Shown: piece after piece, positions 18,907 to 27,998 of the stretch
Position numbering within the stretch: the stretch's first letter is position 1
Layout: the number at the start of each line of letters is the position of its first letter
NCBI GenBank assembly: GCA_016937945.1
Contig: JAFGVP010000006.1
Location: 16,899 to 80,898, forward strand
Origin: Pontiellaceae bacterium
GTDB lineage: Bacteria; Verrucomicrobiota; Kiritimatiellia; Kiritimatiellales; Pontiellaceae
Direction of reading: 5' to 3'
DNA length: 64,000 bases
Program-made: the position numbers and the translations under genes
The notes under the pieces: model-generated
What the model was told of the DNA's origin: nothing
The model's input: only the letters and a program-made list of their open reading frames with translations
Database searches by the model: none

Positions 18907-19529
18907 CGGACGGATTCCGGCATATTGAACGGGCCCGCAAGATCCAATCGATCGCCCAGATCGGGCTTGAATATGCGAGCGATCCCTATGACCGGGAGCG
19001 GTATGAGGAGCTTCGTGCGATTTCGGCGCAGATGATGGCCGAGGCCTCCGAGCTTCCGGCGGAGTGCTGGCTGGAAATTTTCGAACATGAAACCGGCTAT
19101 GCCACGCCGAAAGTGGATGTACGCGGTGCTGTTTTCCGCGATGGGCAGATTCTGCTTTCCCGCGAGGCCAGCGACGGCTGCTGGAGTCTTCCGGGCGGTT
19201 GGGCGGATGTAAATGATCCTCCGTCAAAGGCGATCGAACGGGAAATGCAGGAAGAGACCGGTTATGACGTCCGGTGTATCAAGCTGGCGGCGGTGCTGGA
19301 CAGGGATCTGCACTATCACGCCGATTGCCGGCCGTTCCACAGCTATAAGCTGATGTTCCTGTGCAAGATAGTCGGCAAGTCCGGCGTGCTGGATCACGAT
19401 ATTCTTGATGCCCGTTTTTTCCCGGTCGATGCGCTGCCGCCGCTGTCGCTGCAACGGACGCTGCCCATGCACATTGAGCGGCTGTATCGGCATTATTGCG
19501 ATCCGGCGCTGCCTACAGAATTCGATTAG
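18903..19529 (+). CDS. NUDIX hydrolase with N-terminal accessory domain
   Basis: A 208-aa protein. Residues 1-65 form the helical N-terminal domain typical of ADP-ribose/NADH-type NUDIX enzymes (GFRHIERARKIQSIAQIGLE). The NUDIX box runs from GGWADVNDPP through AIEREMQEETGYDV with the metal-binding REMQEE. Substrates of this subgroup include ADP-ribose and other nucleotide sugars; the real one is unknown. It overlaps the ATPase gene by four bases (ATGA), and its stop overlaps the stop of the convergent NFACT-R gene. Confidence 0.87.
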   Translation: MTDGFRHIERARKIQSIAQIGLEYASDPYDRERYEELRAISAQMMAEASELPAECWLEIFEHETGYATPKVDVRGAVFRDGQILLSREASDGCWSLPGGWADVNDPPSKAIEREMQEETGYDVRCIKLAAVLDRDLHYHADCRPFHSYKLMFLCKIVGKSGVLDHDILDARFFPVDALPPLSLQRTLPMHIERLYRHYCDPALPTEFD

Positions 19530-19930
19530 TTTTCCGGTTGCGCCGGACGAACCTTCACGATTTTTTCGCGCCTGATGGTAACACTTCCCGGTTTGGTGCC
19601 GCGCGGTTTTCCAACATGTTTAGCTTCTGTATAGCAGACCGGAACGGTTCCGGCGTTGCGGGCCTTGGAGTGCCAGGCGGCAATGGCCGCCGCATTTTTG
19701 ATGGTGGTGTTATCCGGTTTTTCGCCTTCGGGATGGCGCAGGATGACATGACTTCCGGGCAGGCCGCGTACGTGGAACCAAAGATCTCCGGGAGCCGCAA
19801 CGCGCAGACTCAGCAGATCGTTGTCGGTATCGGTTTTGCCCGCAAGGGCTTCAAAACCTCCGGGCAGGTCGTATTTCCAGAAATCGGGCTGGACTTCTCT
19901 GTGCTTCATTCGGACGATTGTTACCCACAC
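19526..19930 (-). CDS. Free-standing NFACT-R (DUF814) RNA-binding domain protein
   Basis: A 134-aa protein made up only of the NFACT-R domain, normally the C-terminal part of RqcH/FbpA/NEMF proteins in ribosome quality control. The motifs DLWFHVRGLPGSHVILR, KNAAAIAAWHSKAR and YTEAKHVGKPRGTKPGSV are the hallmarks of this domain. No NFACT-N part is present. The GTG at 19930 opens the frame; the ATG at 19909 (MKHREVQPDFW) is an equally good start. It may bind RNA or tRNA by itself. Confidence 0.82.
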   Translation of the reverse strand: MWVTIVRMKHREVQPDFWKYDLPGGFEALAGKTDTDNDLLSLRVAAPGDLWFHVRGLPGSHVILRHPEGEKPDNTTIKNAAAIAAWHSKARNAGTVPVCYTEAKHVGKPRGTKPGSVTIRREKIVKVRPAQPEN

Positions 19931-19959
19931 AACGCGGTTAATTCACGGAAATTCGAACA

Positions 19960-20355
19960 ATGAAGCTGTTTGCATATGGAACGTTAATGTGGCCTGAAGT
20001 GCTTGAAGCGGTGATCGGGCACCGGCTGTCCGGCGCGCCGGATGCACTGCTGGGTTATTGCCGCCTGCGCGTCCGCGGCGAGCATTATCCGGTCGTAGTG
20101 CCTGAAGAGGGCGGCCGGGTGGAAGGCATCCTGTACGACAACCTTTCGGAATCCGATTTCCGGCATCTCGATCATTTTGAGGGCGAGGAATATGAGCGGA
20201 AAATTCTTAAGGTTGGAGAGACGGAAGCGGCCGTTTATGTGCTGTCCGACCGTTGGCGCCATATTGCGGAGGATTCGGCCTGGCATCCGGAACAGATGCT
20301 GCCGCAGCATCTTGCTGCCTTTCAGGCGGAATACAAAGGATGGAAGGATCTGTGA
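19960..20355 (+). CDS. Gamma-glutamylcyclotransferase family protein (GGACT/AIG2-like)
   Basis: A 131-aa protein of the AIG2-like GGCT fold. It shows the YGTLM substrate loop at residues 6-10, GYCRLRVRGEHYPVVVP, the VEGILYDNLSESDFRHLDHFE segment (within which the catalytic acid usually lies), and YERKILKV. Members release 5-oxoproline from gamma-glutamyl amines or dipeptides. It is transcribed away from the NFACT-R gene from a 29-bp gap. Confidence 0.85.
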   Translation: MKLFAYGTLMWPEVLEAVIGHRLSGAPDALLGYCRLRVRGEHYPVVVPEEGGRVEGILYDNLSESDFRHLDHFEGEEYERKILKVGETEAAVYVLSDRWRHIAEDSAWHPEQMLPQHLAAFQAEYKGWKDL

Positions 20356-20401
20356 AGGGTTCCGGGCCGGCGTCCTGCCCGACCCGGAATTGTCTGCCGG
20401 C

Positions 20402-20803
20402 CTAGCTGTTGAGCAGCACCAGAGCGCGGTCATTGTGCTCCGTGGAGAGAATGGCCAGGCAGGTTTCTTCGGGAATCGGGGCGGTGGTGTACATATACTT
20501 CATGTTGATTCCGCTGCTCCCCATCCGTTCGCATACCGAGCTGAGCATGCCGGGTGAATGCCGAAGCGTGACTGCAATGGAGTCGATCTCCATTGGAATA
20601 TAACCATGCTCCCGAAGGGCCTCGAGCGCCCGAAGATTATCGTCGGTAATGAGCCGGACGGTCCCTTTGGTCCCATCCTCCACCCAGGCGGCAGCCGCGC
20701 GGATATTTATTCCCTTGTCGGCTACGATCCGGGTCAGCTGGGCGAGAATCCCGATATCGTTAAGCACTCTTACGGAAATCTCTTTGCAATGCGTTGCCGT
20801 CAT
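20402..20803 (-). CDS. Tandem ACT-domain protein
   Basis: A 133-aa protein made of two ACT domains (residues about 6-65, ISVRVLNDIGILAQLTRIV, and 72-130, IAVTLRHSPGMLSSVCERM), a small-molecule-binding regulatory fold often bound by amino acids. No catalytic domain is attached. GGAGG lies 11 bases before ATG 20803 and eight before the in-frame GTG at 20806, so either could be the start. The upstream part of the open frame toward 20977 lacks ACT similarity. Confidence 0.8.
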   Translation of the reverse strand: MTATHCKEISVRVLNDIGILAQLTRIVADKGINIRAAAAWVEDGTKGTVRLITDDNLRALEALREHGYIPMEIDSIAVTLRHSPGMLSSVCERMGSSGINMKYMYTTAPIPEETCLAILSTEHNDRALVLLNS

Positions 20804-20978
20804 CACATCAATCACCTCCTTTTCTTCGAAGGGCACTCTAACCGTAATACACTGTTTTGTCCAGTGCGCCGGCGACATGCGGTCGAATGAATGATCATTG
20901 AAAAAACTGTTTTTCAATGGGGATTTAAGGCATATACGCTGTAACTTTGAACGGCGGCTCCACCTGAGCCGAAGCACT

Positions 20979-22349
20979 ATGAGCGCAAGTTGGATGAAAG
21001 AGATCTATTCAAAAGCCGGAGGCATTCTGCTGGGTGTCGGCGTTCTGGGCATCCTGCTTGCCGGATGTTCAGAGGGGACGGTCGATGCGCCGATCAATCC
21101 GGCCTTTATTGCGGGCCATCAAGCGCCATCTCCAAAGCATCCCCTGCGCTGGATGGGACACTGGAAGGGTGAAGGCAAGCGGGAGCAGCTGGTACTCGAG
21201 GTTCTGGAGGAATTTTGCTACACCCACCCACAGATTGATGTTTCGTTCCGGTTTGCGTCCGATATCCTGCCGGAAAAGAGTCAGCAGGCCGCCGGAGAAT
21301 ATATTGCTGAAATGATTCGCTCCGGAAATTATCAATGGGATGTGATCTGGATGGATCCGCTGATTTATCATCATGTCGCAATGGAACTTGATGACCGGGA
21401 GTGGGGCAAAAAATATCTCGTGGATTTTTCGGAAATTCCCGGCTTTACCGAGCGCCATGTCGCGTCGTTGATCGAGGGGGAGTATACGTCCCGCTATACC
21501 GGAGGAATCTGTACCGGGCCGTATATCGAAGGGTTTTACTATGCGCTGTGGTATAATCGGGATCTGCTCGGGAAGCTGGGGATTTCGCTGGATGAAGAGC
21601 AGGTGGATGAAAGTGACCTGCTCAAGTGCATTGCAAAACTGGGGCAGTACAACCGGCAGCAGGAACGACCGGCCTCGCTCCTGGTGGATTTTGAAAATGC
21701 CGGATCCGTTTCGCGGTTTCTCGTGAGCCTTAAATGTTCGCTCAGTGATTGCCCGGAAGGCGGAGAGGCTGTCACCGTGAGCAACCGGCTGATCTCCCTG
21801 ATTGAGCAGATGTCCGAGGCCGCACAGCCGGACTGTCCGCTGGTTCTGGAGGCGGACTCCTGGAGTGAGGCGGCCCGCGCTCTGATCGATGGGCAGGCCC
21901 TGTTTTTCTGTGATGCGACCTGGCGGTATAACGCCTTTGAATCTCTGGATCCGGAGGGTTTGAAAAAACTTGGGCTGGCTCCGCCTCCGGAATTCTCGGA
22001 CGGATGCCGGCATGCGATCCGGGGATATATTTCAACATGGGCTGTTCTGAAGGATGCCCCCGGGTGTGATGAGGGTATTTCACTGATGGAATACTGGAGC
22101 CGGCCTTCGATTGCCGAAAAATGGATCCGTTACACGAAGAGCCCGACTGGGCTAAAGGGAAGCCTGTATGATCCTCTTTACGGAAAGGATGCGTTTGCGG
22201 ATTACCAGCGGCGACTTGTAACACAGCACCGGCATGCCCTGCTGGACCCGTTGCTGTTTCGTGACGAAGTCATGGATGAAGAATTTGAATTGCTGGAATA
22301 TGCCGAGCATCTGCTGCTGGGCAAAGTGCCTGATACGGAGGCGCAGTAA
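20979..22349 (+). CDS. Extracellular solute-binding lipoprotein next to a sensor kinase
   Basis: A 456-aa lipoprotein of the family 1 extracellular solute-binding type (sugar ABC receptors). The signal peptide ends in the lipobox LLAGC (Cys30). Family-like stretches include [53 protein letters not shown] and [14 protein letters not shown]. Alternative start ATG at 20994. No permease or ATPase gene follows; a hybrid histidine kinase starts 17 bp later. The protein most likely delivers a bound ligand to the kinase rather than to a transporter. Confidence 0.83.
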   Translation: MSASWMKEIYSKAGGILLGVGVLGILLAGCSEGTVDAPINPAFIAGHQAPSPKHPLRWMGHWKGEGKREQLVLEVLEEFCYTHPQIDVSFRFASDILPEKSQQAAGEYIAEMIRSGNYQWDVIWMDPLIYHHVAMELDDREWGKKYLVDFSEIPGFTERHVASLIEGEYTSRYTGGICTGPYIEGFYYALWYNRDLLGKLGISLDEEQVDESDLLKCIAKLGQYNRQQERPASLLVDFENAGSVSRFLVSLKCSLSDCPEGGEAVTVSNRLISLIEQMSEAAQPDCPLVLEADSWSEAARALIDGQALFFCDATWRYNAFESLDPEGLKKLGLAPPPEFSDGCRHAIRGYISTWAVLKDAPGCDEGISLMEYWSRPSIAEKWIRYTKSPTGLKGSLYDPLYGKDAFADYQRRLVTQHRHALLDPLLFRDEVMDEEFELLEYAEHLLLGKVPDTEAQ

Positions 22350-22366
22350 CATGCGGGTGGTATTTC

Positions 22367-24295
22367 ATGGTTAAGCTCATCTATTCTCTTGCCTTCAAGA
22401 TCGGTCTGGGAATCTTCCTGATCACGGCGATCCTGCTTTCCGGCCTCGAGGCGTTTTATGCCTATTATTACAGCAAACAGGTCGATGACGGTCTCTACCT
22501 TAAGGCACAGATTCCCGGCCGCCTCATGCTGCGGCAGGATATCCCCTATGCAATTGTGCGCGATCCGGATGCGCTTGAACGGCTGGTGGGTGAAAAGGTG
22601 GAAGTCGCCGCGGTCAGTCAGCCGGATCAAACCATCTATTATTGCAGTCATGACGAGCTGGAAGGGGCGGATGTCAGTACTGTATTCGGAAAAATGTTTT
22701 CCAACCGGGCCGTCGTGCTTGAATCGGGGACGAGTATTGTGCGGCTGAAGGAGGGCGGTAAAAACTATCTGCTGGTCACATCGCCCCTCTATCACGAGGA
22801 GCAATGGCTGGGCAACTTTCATATGAAGATGGCAACCGGGAATGCGGAGGTTCTCAAGCGGGGGCACATGCTCGGATTCTTCATCGGATTCATGGTTAGC
22901 ATTTTCCTGATCACCGTCGTGGGCGCCCTGCTGGTGCATGTGCTGACAACGCCGCGCCTGAACGATATGCTCGATTGCTTGAACGGGGTTCGGCAGGGTG
23001 ACCTGAGCGGCCGCGTCCGGCGGAACATCTCGCGCGACGAGCTGGGGCAACTGGCCCGCGGTGTGAATGGCATGATTGAGGACCTCTCGCGCCGTCGCCT
23101 TCATCAGGATCGTCTCTCCATGCAGCTGAAGGCGGCAAAGGACGATGCGGAAAAAGCCAGTCGTGCCAAGAGCGAGTTTCTCGCCAACATGAGTCATGAA
23201 ATCCGTACTCCGATGAACGGGGTGCTGGGAATGACCCAGCTGATGACAGATACCCAGCTGACCGGCGAGCAGCGCGAATATGTGGAGACGATTTCTGCTT
23301 CGGCCGAAAATCTTCTGAAAATCATCAATAATATCCTCGATCTCTCTCGGATCGAGATGGGGAAATTCCAGCTGAATATTGATACCGTGGATTTGGTGAA
23401 GATGCTTAACGAGCTGGAAACCTTCTTCTCGCCAGGTGTTCGGAAAAAGGGGCTGGAGCTGAAGGTTGACTGTCCGGATAACCTGCCCCGCGTGCGTGCC
23501 GATGAGGGCAGCCTGCGGCAGATCCTGATTAATCTGATGGCGAATGCCGTCAAGTTTACACAGAGGGGGCACGTTGAGGTCGGGGTGCGCTGCGTGGGGA
23601 TGACGGGCAACGAATGCACGCTATGCTTCCGCGTCTCGGATACCGGCATCGGGATCACCAAAGAGGCGCAGGAGATTATTTTTCAGGAATTCACGCAGGC
23701 GGACGGATCGCATACGCGGCAATACGGCGGCACCGGACTCGGGCTGGCAATCTCCAAAAAGATGGTTGAAACCATGGGCGGACGCCTCTATGTCACCAGC
23801 GAGCCGGACAAGGGGGCTGAATTTGCATTTAATATTACGGTGAACATGGAGGATGGTTCGGCCGATGAAATTCATCGCCGCCAGAAGTCTGAGTTGCAGA
23901 AGAGCAGATTTGATCTTGCTGTGCTTCTGGTGGAGGATAACAAACTGAACCAGCAGGTGATTTCCAAGATGCTGATCAAGCTCGGTTGTCGCGTGGATAT
24001 CGCGGATAATGGCCGCGATGCGCTTAACCTCCTGCGGCTGACCCATCCTCCGGAAGATCGTCCCCGTTATGACCTGATTCTCATGGATGTCCAGATGCCG
24101 ATCATGGATGGGCTGAAAGCCACCGCCATGATCCGGGCCCAGGAGGGGGCGGACTCTCATATTCCGGTGATCGCCATCACGGCCCACGCCATGAAAGGTG
24201 ATCGTGAAAAATTTCTCGAAGAGGGTATGGATGGCTACATTTCAAAGCCCGTTCGGCGCGAGGACCTTTGCGCGACCCTTCAGGAATACAGCTGA
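22367..24295 (+). CDS. Hybrid sensor histidine kinase paired with solute-binding lipoprotein
   Basis: A 642-aa inner-membrane kinase. Transmembrane helix at residues about 11-33, periplasmic sensor at 35-165, second helix at about 168-192, HAMP, then HisKA with the phosphorylated His277 in [15 protein letters not shown]. The ATPase domain has NAVKFT, DTGIGI and [11 protein letters not shown]-terminal receiver domain has VEDNKLNQQ and Asp574 in [13 protein letters not shown]. No HPt or output regulator is encoded beside it. The 17-bp spacing after the binding-protein gene implies one transcript. Confidence 0.92.
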   Translation: MVKLIYSLAFKIGLGIFLITAILLSGLEAFYAYYYSKQVDDGLYLKAQIPGRLMLRQDIPYAIVRDPDALERLVGEKVEVAAVSQPDQTIYYCSHDELEGADVSTVFGKMFSNRAVVLESGTSIVRLKEGGKNYLLVTSPLYHEEQWLGNFHMKMATGNAEVLKRGHMLGFFIGFMVSIFLITVVGALLVHVLTTPRLNDMLDCLNGVRQGDLSGRVRRNISRDELGQLARGVNGMIEDLSRRRLHQDRLSMQLKAAKDDAEKASRAKSEFLANMSHEIRTPMNGVLGMTQLMTDTQLTGEQREYVETISASAENLLKIINNILDLSRIEMGKFQLNIDTVDLVKMLNELETFFSPGVRKKGLELKVDCPDNLPRVRADEGSLRQILINLMANAVKFTQRGHVEVGVRCVGMTGNECTLCFRVSDTGIGITKEAQEIIFQEFTQADGSHTRQYGGTGLGLAISKKMVETMGGRLYVTSEPDKGAEFAFNITVNMEDGSADEIHRRQKSELQKSRFDLAVLLVEDNKLNQQVISKMLIKLGCRVDIADNGRDALNLLRLTHPPEDRPRYDLILMDVQMPIMDGLKATAMIRAQEGADSHIPVIAITAHAMKGDREKFLEEGMDGYISKPVRREDLCATLQEYS

Positions 24296-24443
24296 ATTCC
24301 GGCCTGCTCTGCCATTCCCTTAGATTTGCCGGCTCTTTAAATCGTCTGTTCTGAAATAAATCATATTTATTGTGAAAGAAATATTTGGACCCATCCGTTG
24401 GTTGCAGGATATATCTTCATTAAACCCAAGGAAGGATGCTCAG

Positions 24444-24692
24444 ATGCACGGTAACGGAAAAGTCCCAATGTTCAAAATGCGCCCTCATACCGGAACTCTG
24501 GTGGGGGCTATTGTTGTTTTGGTACTGGGACTGACCTTCTTTCTGGAAGGGCGCAGCGATCCGGGCGATATTCCGGGGCAGCGCCGGGCGGATCTGATCC
24601 TTGTCATTTCCATTGTGATTTCGGGGCTGCTGTTTATCGTGGCCACGGCCCGGATGTGGTTTAAGCACCTGTGGCATGACCGCTATAAATAA
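24444..24692 (+). CDS. Small membrane protein with two transmembrane helices, unknown
   Basis: An 82-aa protein with helices at about 17-35 (GTLVGAIVVLVLGLTFFL) and 50-70 (LILVISIVISGLLFIVA), ending in the basic tail WFKHLWHDRYK. ATG 24444 follows AAGGAAGGA at good spacing; an upstream start at 24372 lacks a ribosome site. No family recognised. Confidence 0.6.
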   Translation: MHGNGKVPMFKMRPHTGTLVGAIVVLVLGLTFFLEGRSDPGDIPGQRRADLILVISIVISGLLFIVATARMWFKHLWHDRYK

Positions 24693-24777
24693 GGGGCTTT
24701 GAAATCCGGTTTCCGCTCTCCTGAGCACAGACTGAAAAAAAGCTCGAAACATTTGACCTGACTGCTAACGTGTTACT

Positions 24778-25365
24778 GTGAATCCGATAAACCATTTTGA
24801 GCAGAACCGTCCTATTCACCTTGCATTGCGGGATGTCTATTTTGAAAAGGCCGTCGAGCTGGTTGCCGCCAGCGAACAGCTGGCCGGCGCTGAACTGCTG
24901 GTGAAGGACTTTGAAGAGATGCTGTTCATGCTCCGCACCGCCCGGAAGCATGCCCGTTTCGCAATTCGACATACGGGAAAAAACGGGCACGACGAACAGT
25001 TCAGCCTGTTTATCAATCTGCTGGCCGGAAACGTGAAGGCGGTTCTCTCCATGATCAACCTCAAAGGCATGGTTGAAAGTTCCCATGGGTCGTCATTCAG
25101 TTTTCTCGGGGTCAATCAGGCGTCCGCCGGTCTTCAGGCCGAAGAATATCAGCGCCGGGCGATGGATATTGTCCGTTCCATCCAAAACACGGTTCGGCTG
25201 GCCCGGGAGCCCTTCGAAAAGCTCAAGCAGGAAAACCGTAGCTGTTTTGACGACGAGGAGTCTGCCCGGTATAAAAAAGCGCGCGAGCATTATGAAAGCC
25301 TGCTGATGCAAAAGCAGCGGCCGCCCCGGGTTCCGGCCCTGATGCGCCGATTCCTTCGTTTCTGA
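24778..25365 (+). CDS. Hypothetical protein, mostly helical
   Basis: A 195-aa protein starting at GTG (MNPINHFEQNRPIHLALRDV). No signal peptide or membrane helix is seen; the sequence looks helical and rich in charged residues, with a basic tail (PPRVPALMRRFLRF). Family not recognised. It ends four bases before the convergent mutL stop. Confidence 0.6.
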   Translation: MNPINHFEQNRPIHLALRDVYFEKAVELVAASEQLAGAELLVKDFEEMLFMLRTARKHARFAIRHTGKNGHDEQFSLFINLLAGNVKAVLSMINLKGMVESSHGSSFSFLGVNQASAGLQAEEYQRRAMDIVRSIQNTVRLAREPFEKLKQENRSCFDDEESARYKKAREHYESLLMQKQRPPRVPALMRRFLRF

Positions 25366-25369
25366 ACCG

Positions 25370-27193
25370 TCAGTTCCGGCTGAACTTTCGGTCGAGCTCC
25401 GTGAAGCTGGTATAAATCAGTGTCGGTCTTCCCCGTGGAGAGGTATAGGGCATCTCCGTCGTCGCCAGATCTGCCACCAGACGTTCAATTTCCCGATCCG
25501 AAAGCCGTTCCTTCACCCGCACCGCCGTCTGGCAGGCCGCTTGGGCAACCACATCCTGCAGCAGTTCACGGGTTCCGCGCTGCCTGCCCGCCTTATCCAG
25601 CGCCCGCGCCATTTCGATCAGGAGCGATTCCGCCGGACCCTCCTGAACGTAGATCGGCAGCGCATCGACAATAAAGCTGTCACCGCCGAATTCCGAAACC
25701 CCGAATCCAAGCTCCTGCAACAGATCGAGATGACGCCGGACCACCATCGCATCCGCCGGCAGCAGCTCGATGGTCTCCGGAGCCAGCAGGCCCTGTTTCT
25801 GGACCTGATGCTCGTGGACCGCCCGGATGAAACGCTCAAACAGCACCCGCTCGTGGGCTGCCCGGGGCTCCATCAGGACATAGCCGTCCTCTGTTTCGAG
25901 CACGACATAATTCCCTCCAATCTGGCCGACAATACGGCACCAGCCCCACGGACTTTTTACCGAGTCGGTTTCCGGTTTTTCAGCCTTCGGTTCCGGCGCG
26001 GGTTCCACGGTAACGGATATTTTTGCAACCGGTGCCGGAGCCGGCGTCTTTTTCGGGGATGCTGCGGAATGAATTATTTCCGGACGAACAAGCAGTTCCT
26101 CCATCTGTCGTTGTGTCTCGATCACCGGGCGAACCGGGCGGGGCGGTGGCAGAACAACCCGCTCCTCCTCCGGTATTTCCGGTTCCGGCGCATCAAAACG
26201 TGGGTTCAACGCGTTCTGAAGCGCAGCGGCAATGGCGTCGCGCAGGGCGTTTGGCTGATGAAAGCGGACCTCTTTCTTGGTCGGGTGTACATTCACATCC
26301 ACCAGCGCAGGTTCCATTTCAATGAAGAGGAAAACCGCCGGATAACGCCCTTTGGCAATCAGGGCGTGATAGGCCTCGTTCAGCGCGTGATAAACCACCG
26401 GCGCCGCCGCGGGGCGGTTGTTGACAAAAATATACTGATCCTGCCGGTCCTTGCGGCCGGTCTGCGGCAGGCCGGCATAACCGTGAATGGTATAGTCGCC
26501 GACAGTATGCCTGACCGGAAGCAGCTGCTTGAAGAAGGCGGGGCTGTAAAGTTCGCCGATCCGGTCCTCCATGGTGCCGGACATCGGTAGCTGATAAACC
26601 ATCCGCTCATCCACTTTCAGGCTCATGCCGACGTCAGGATGGGCGAGGGCATGCACCAGAAAAAGCTGGCGAATGTGCGCCAGCTCGGTTTGTTCGGCGC
26701 GCAGGAATTTACGGCGGGCCGGCACATTGAAGAAAAGGTTGCGGATCTCGATCCGGGTTCCGACCGGGCAGCCGATATCATCAACGCTCAGCAGTTTTCC
26801 TCCGGCGATCTGGATCTCGGTGCCGGAGAGCTCTTCTTCGGGGCGGGAGATCAGCGAAAAGCGGGAGACGGAAGAGATGGCGGCCAGCGCTTCGCCGCGG
26901 AACCCCAGTGTATGAATGTTTTCGATATCGGCTTCGGAGCGGATTTTACTGGTGGCATGCCGCTCAATGCTGAGCAGGGCCTGGTCGCGATTCATGCCGC
27001 AACCGTTATCGGTAACCGCCATCAGCTGGCGTCCGCCTTGAATCACTTCGATATCCACCTGCGTTGCACCGGCATCCAGAGCATTTTCAAAGAGCTCCTT
27101 GATGGCGGAGGCGGGGCGTTCGACAACCTCGCCGGCGGCAATCTTGTTGATTACCTGATCGGGGAGCAGCTGGATGACGGGTTTACTGGACAT
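25370..27193 (-). CDS. mutL: DNA mismatch repair protein MutL
   Basis: Mismatch-repair ATPase of 607 aa. The N-terminal GHKL ATPase is intact: FENALDAGATQVDIEV with catalytic Glu36, TDNGCGM, GFRGEAL (98-104) and NVHPTKKEVRF (301-311). A proline/acid-rich linker (about 335-412) leads to the dimerisation domain. The endonuclease motif DQHAAHERVLYE of many MutLs reads MEPRAAHERVLFE (441-453), so the metal-binding acid and His are not conserved. MSSKPVIQLLP at 27193 is the family start; 27217 is less likely. Confidence 0.93.
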   Translation of the reverse strand: MSSKPVIQLLPDQVINKIAAGEVVERPASAIKELFENALDAGATQVDIEVIQGGRQLMAVTDNGCGMNRDQALLSIERHATSKIRSEADIENIHTLGFRGEALAAISSVSRFSLISRPEEELSGTEIQIAGGKLLSVDDIGCPVGTRIEIRNLFFNVPARRKFLRAEQTELAHIRQLFLVHALAHPDVGMSLKVDERMVYQLPMSGTMEDRIGELYSPAFFKQLLPVRHTVGDYTIHGYAGLPQTGRKDRQDQYIFVNNRPAAAPVVYHALNEAYHALIAKGRYPAVFLFIEMEPALVDVNVHPTKKEVRFHQPNALRDAIAAALQNALNPRFDAPEPEIPEEERVVLPPPRPVRPVIETQRQMEELLVRPEIIHSAASPKKTPAPAPVAKISVTVEPAPEPKAEKPETDSVKSPWGWCRIVGQIGGNYVVLETEDGYVLMEPRAAHERVLFERFIRAVHEHQVQKQGLLAPETIELLPADAMVVRRHLDLLQELGFGVSEFGGDSFIVDALPIYVQEGPAESLLIEMARALDKAGRQRGTRELLQDVVAQAACQTAVRVKERLSDREIERLVADLATTEMPYTSPRGRPTLIYTSFTELDRKFSRN

Positions 27194-27261
27194 GCGGCGC
27201 AATGTAGCAGAATCCACTACGCCATGCCGACCGAAGAATGTCGTTTATCTGCTGCCGCCGC

Positions 27262-27864
27262 TTAGAAGGAGTCGGTAATGATCACTTCGTCCAGCGGCAG
27301 CTTGTCCTTGCCTTCATCGGCTTCACCGATCGCTTTGCCGATCGCAACAAAAAGGCAGATGGCGTGATCGTCCGGCAGGTTGATCAGGTCGGAAACGGCA
27401 TCAAAGTCAAATCCGTCCATGGGGCAGGAGTCGTAGCCCATGGATTTTGCGGCGAGCATCAGAGTCTGGGCGGCAATTCCGCAGGAGCGCATGGCTTCGT
27501 CACGCTGGACCTGATCGAGGCCGTTGTAGTAATCACGCATGGCCGGTACAATAAATTCCCGGACCGGCTCCGGCGCGGAACGCCAGTAGCGGATCGGCTC
27601 CTTTTCCCACGCCTTCAGGTCGGCGCAGAGAATAATCAGCAGGGAGGCTTCGGTCACCTGCGCCTGATCCCACGAGGCCGCCCGGATCTTTTCACGCAGC
27701 GTTTTGTCCTGAACCACGACAAAGCGCCAGTTCTGGATGTTAAATGCCGTCGGCGACTGCACCGCCAGGGAGAGCAGTTTATCGATCTCTTTCTTGTTCA
27801 TTTTATGGTCGGCATCAAAATGCCGGACCGCCCGGCGGGCCTGGATCGCTGCAGCAACATTCAT
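27262..27864 (-). CDS. Nitroreductase family protein
   Basis: A 200-aa FMN-dependent nitroreductase-fold protein that reduces nitro compounds, quinones or similar substrates with NAD(P)H. The FMN-phosphate motif RRAVRHFDADHKM, the SPTAFNIQNWRFVVVQD segment and the late GIAAQTLMLAAKSMGYDSCPMDGFD stretch are characteristic. It is a single gene with its own start; no partner. Confidence 0.87.
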   Translation of the reverse strand: MNVAAAIQARRAVRHFDADHKMNKKEIDKLLSLAVQSPTAFNIQNWRFVVVQDKTLREKIRAASWDQAQVTEASLLIILCADLKAWEKEPIRYWRSAPEPVREFIVPAMRDYYNGLDQVQRDEAMRSCGIAAQTLMLAAKSMGYDSCPMDGFDFDAVSDLINLPDDHAICLFVAIGKAIGEADEGKDKLPLDEVIITDSF

Positions 27865-27942
27865 GATCGATCTACTCCTTTGAAAATCAACGCGTGCAGG
27901 ATAGGTAAGAAGCGCTTGGAAGGAAAGGGTTTAGTTACAAAA

Positions 27943-27970
27943 CCGGACGGAGGCTGCGGCTTCCGTCCGG
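27943..27970 (-). terminator. Intrinsic terminator of the sigma/DUF4139 operon
   Basis: CCGGACGGA and TCCGTCCGG (9-bp perfect stem, 10-base loop) are followed on the minus strand by TTTTGT. It lies 29 bases after the last DUF4139 gene. Confidence 0.82.
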
Positions 27971-27998
27971 TCGGGTTGCAATGGCTGTATTGCGGCGT

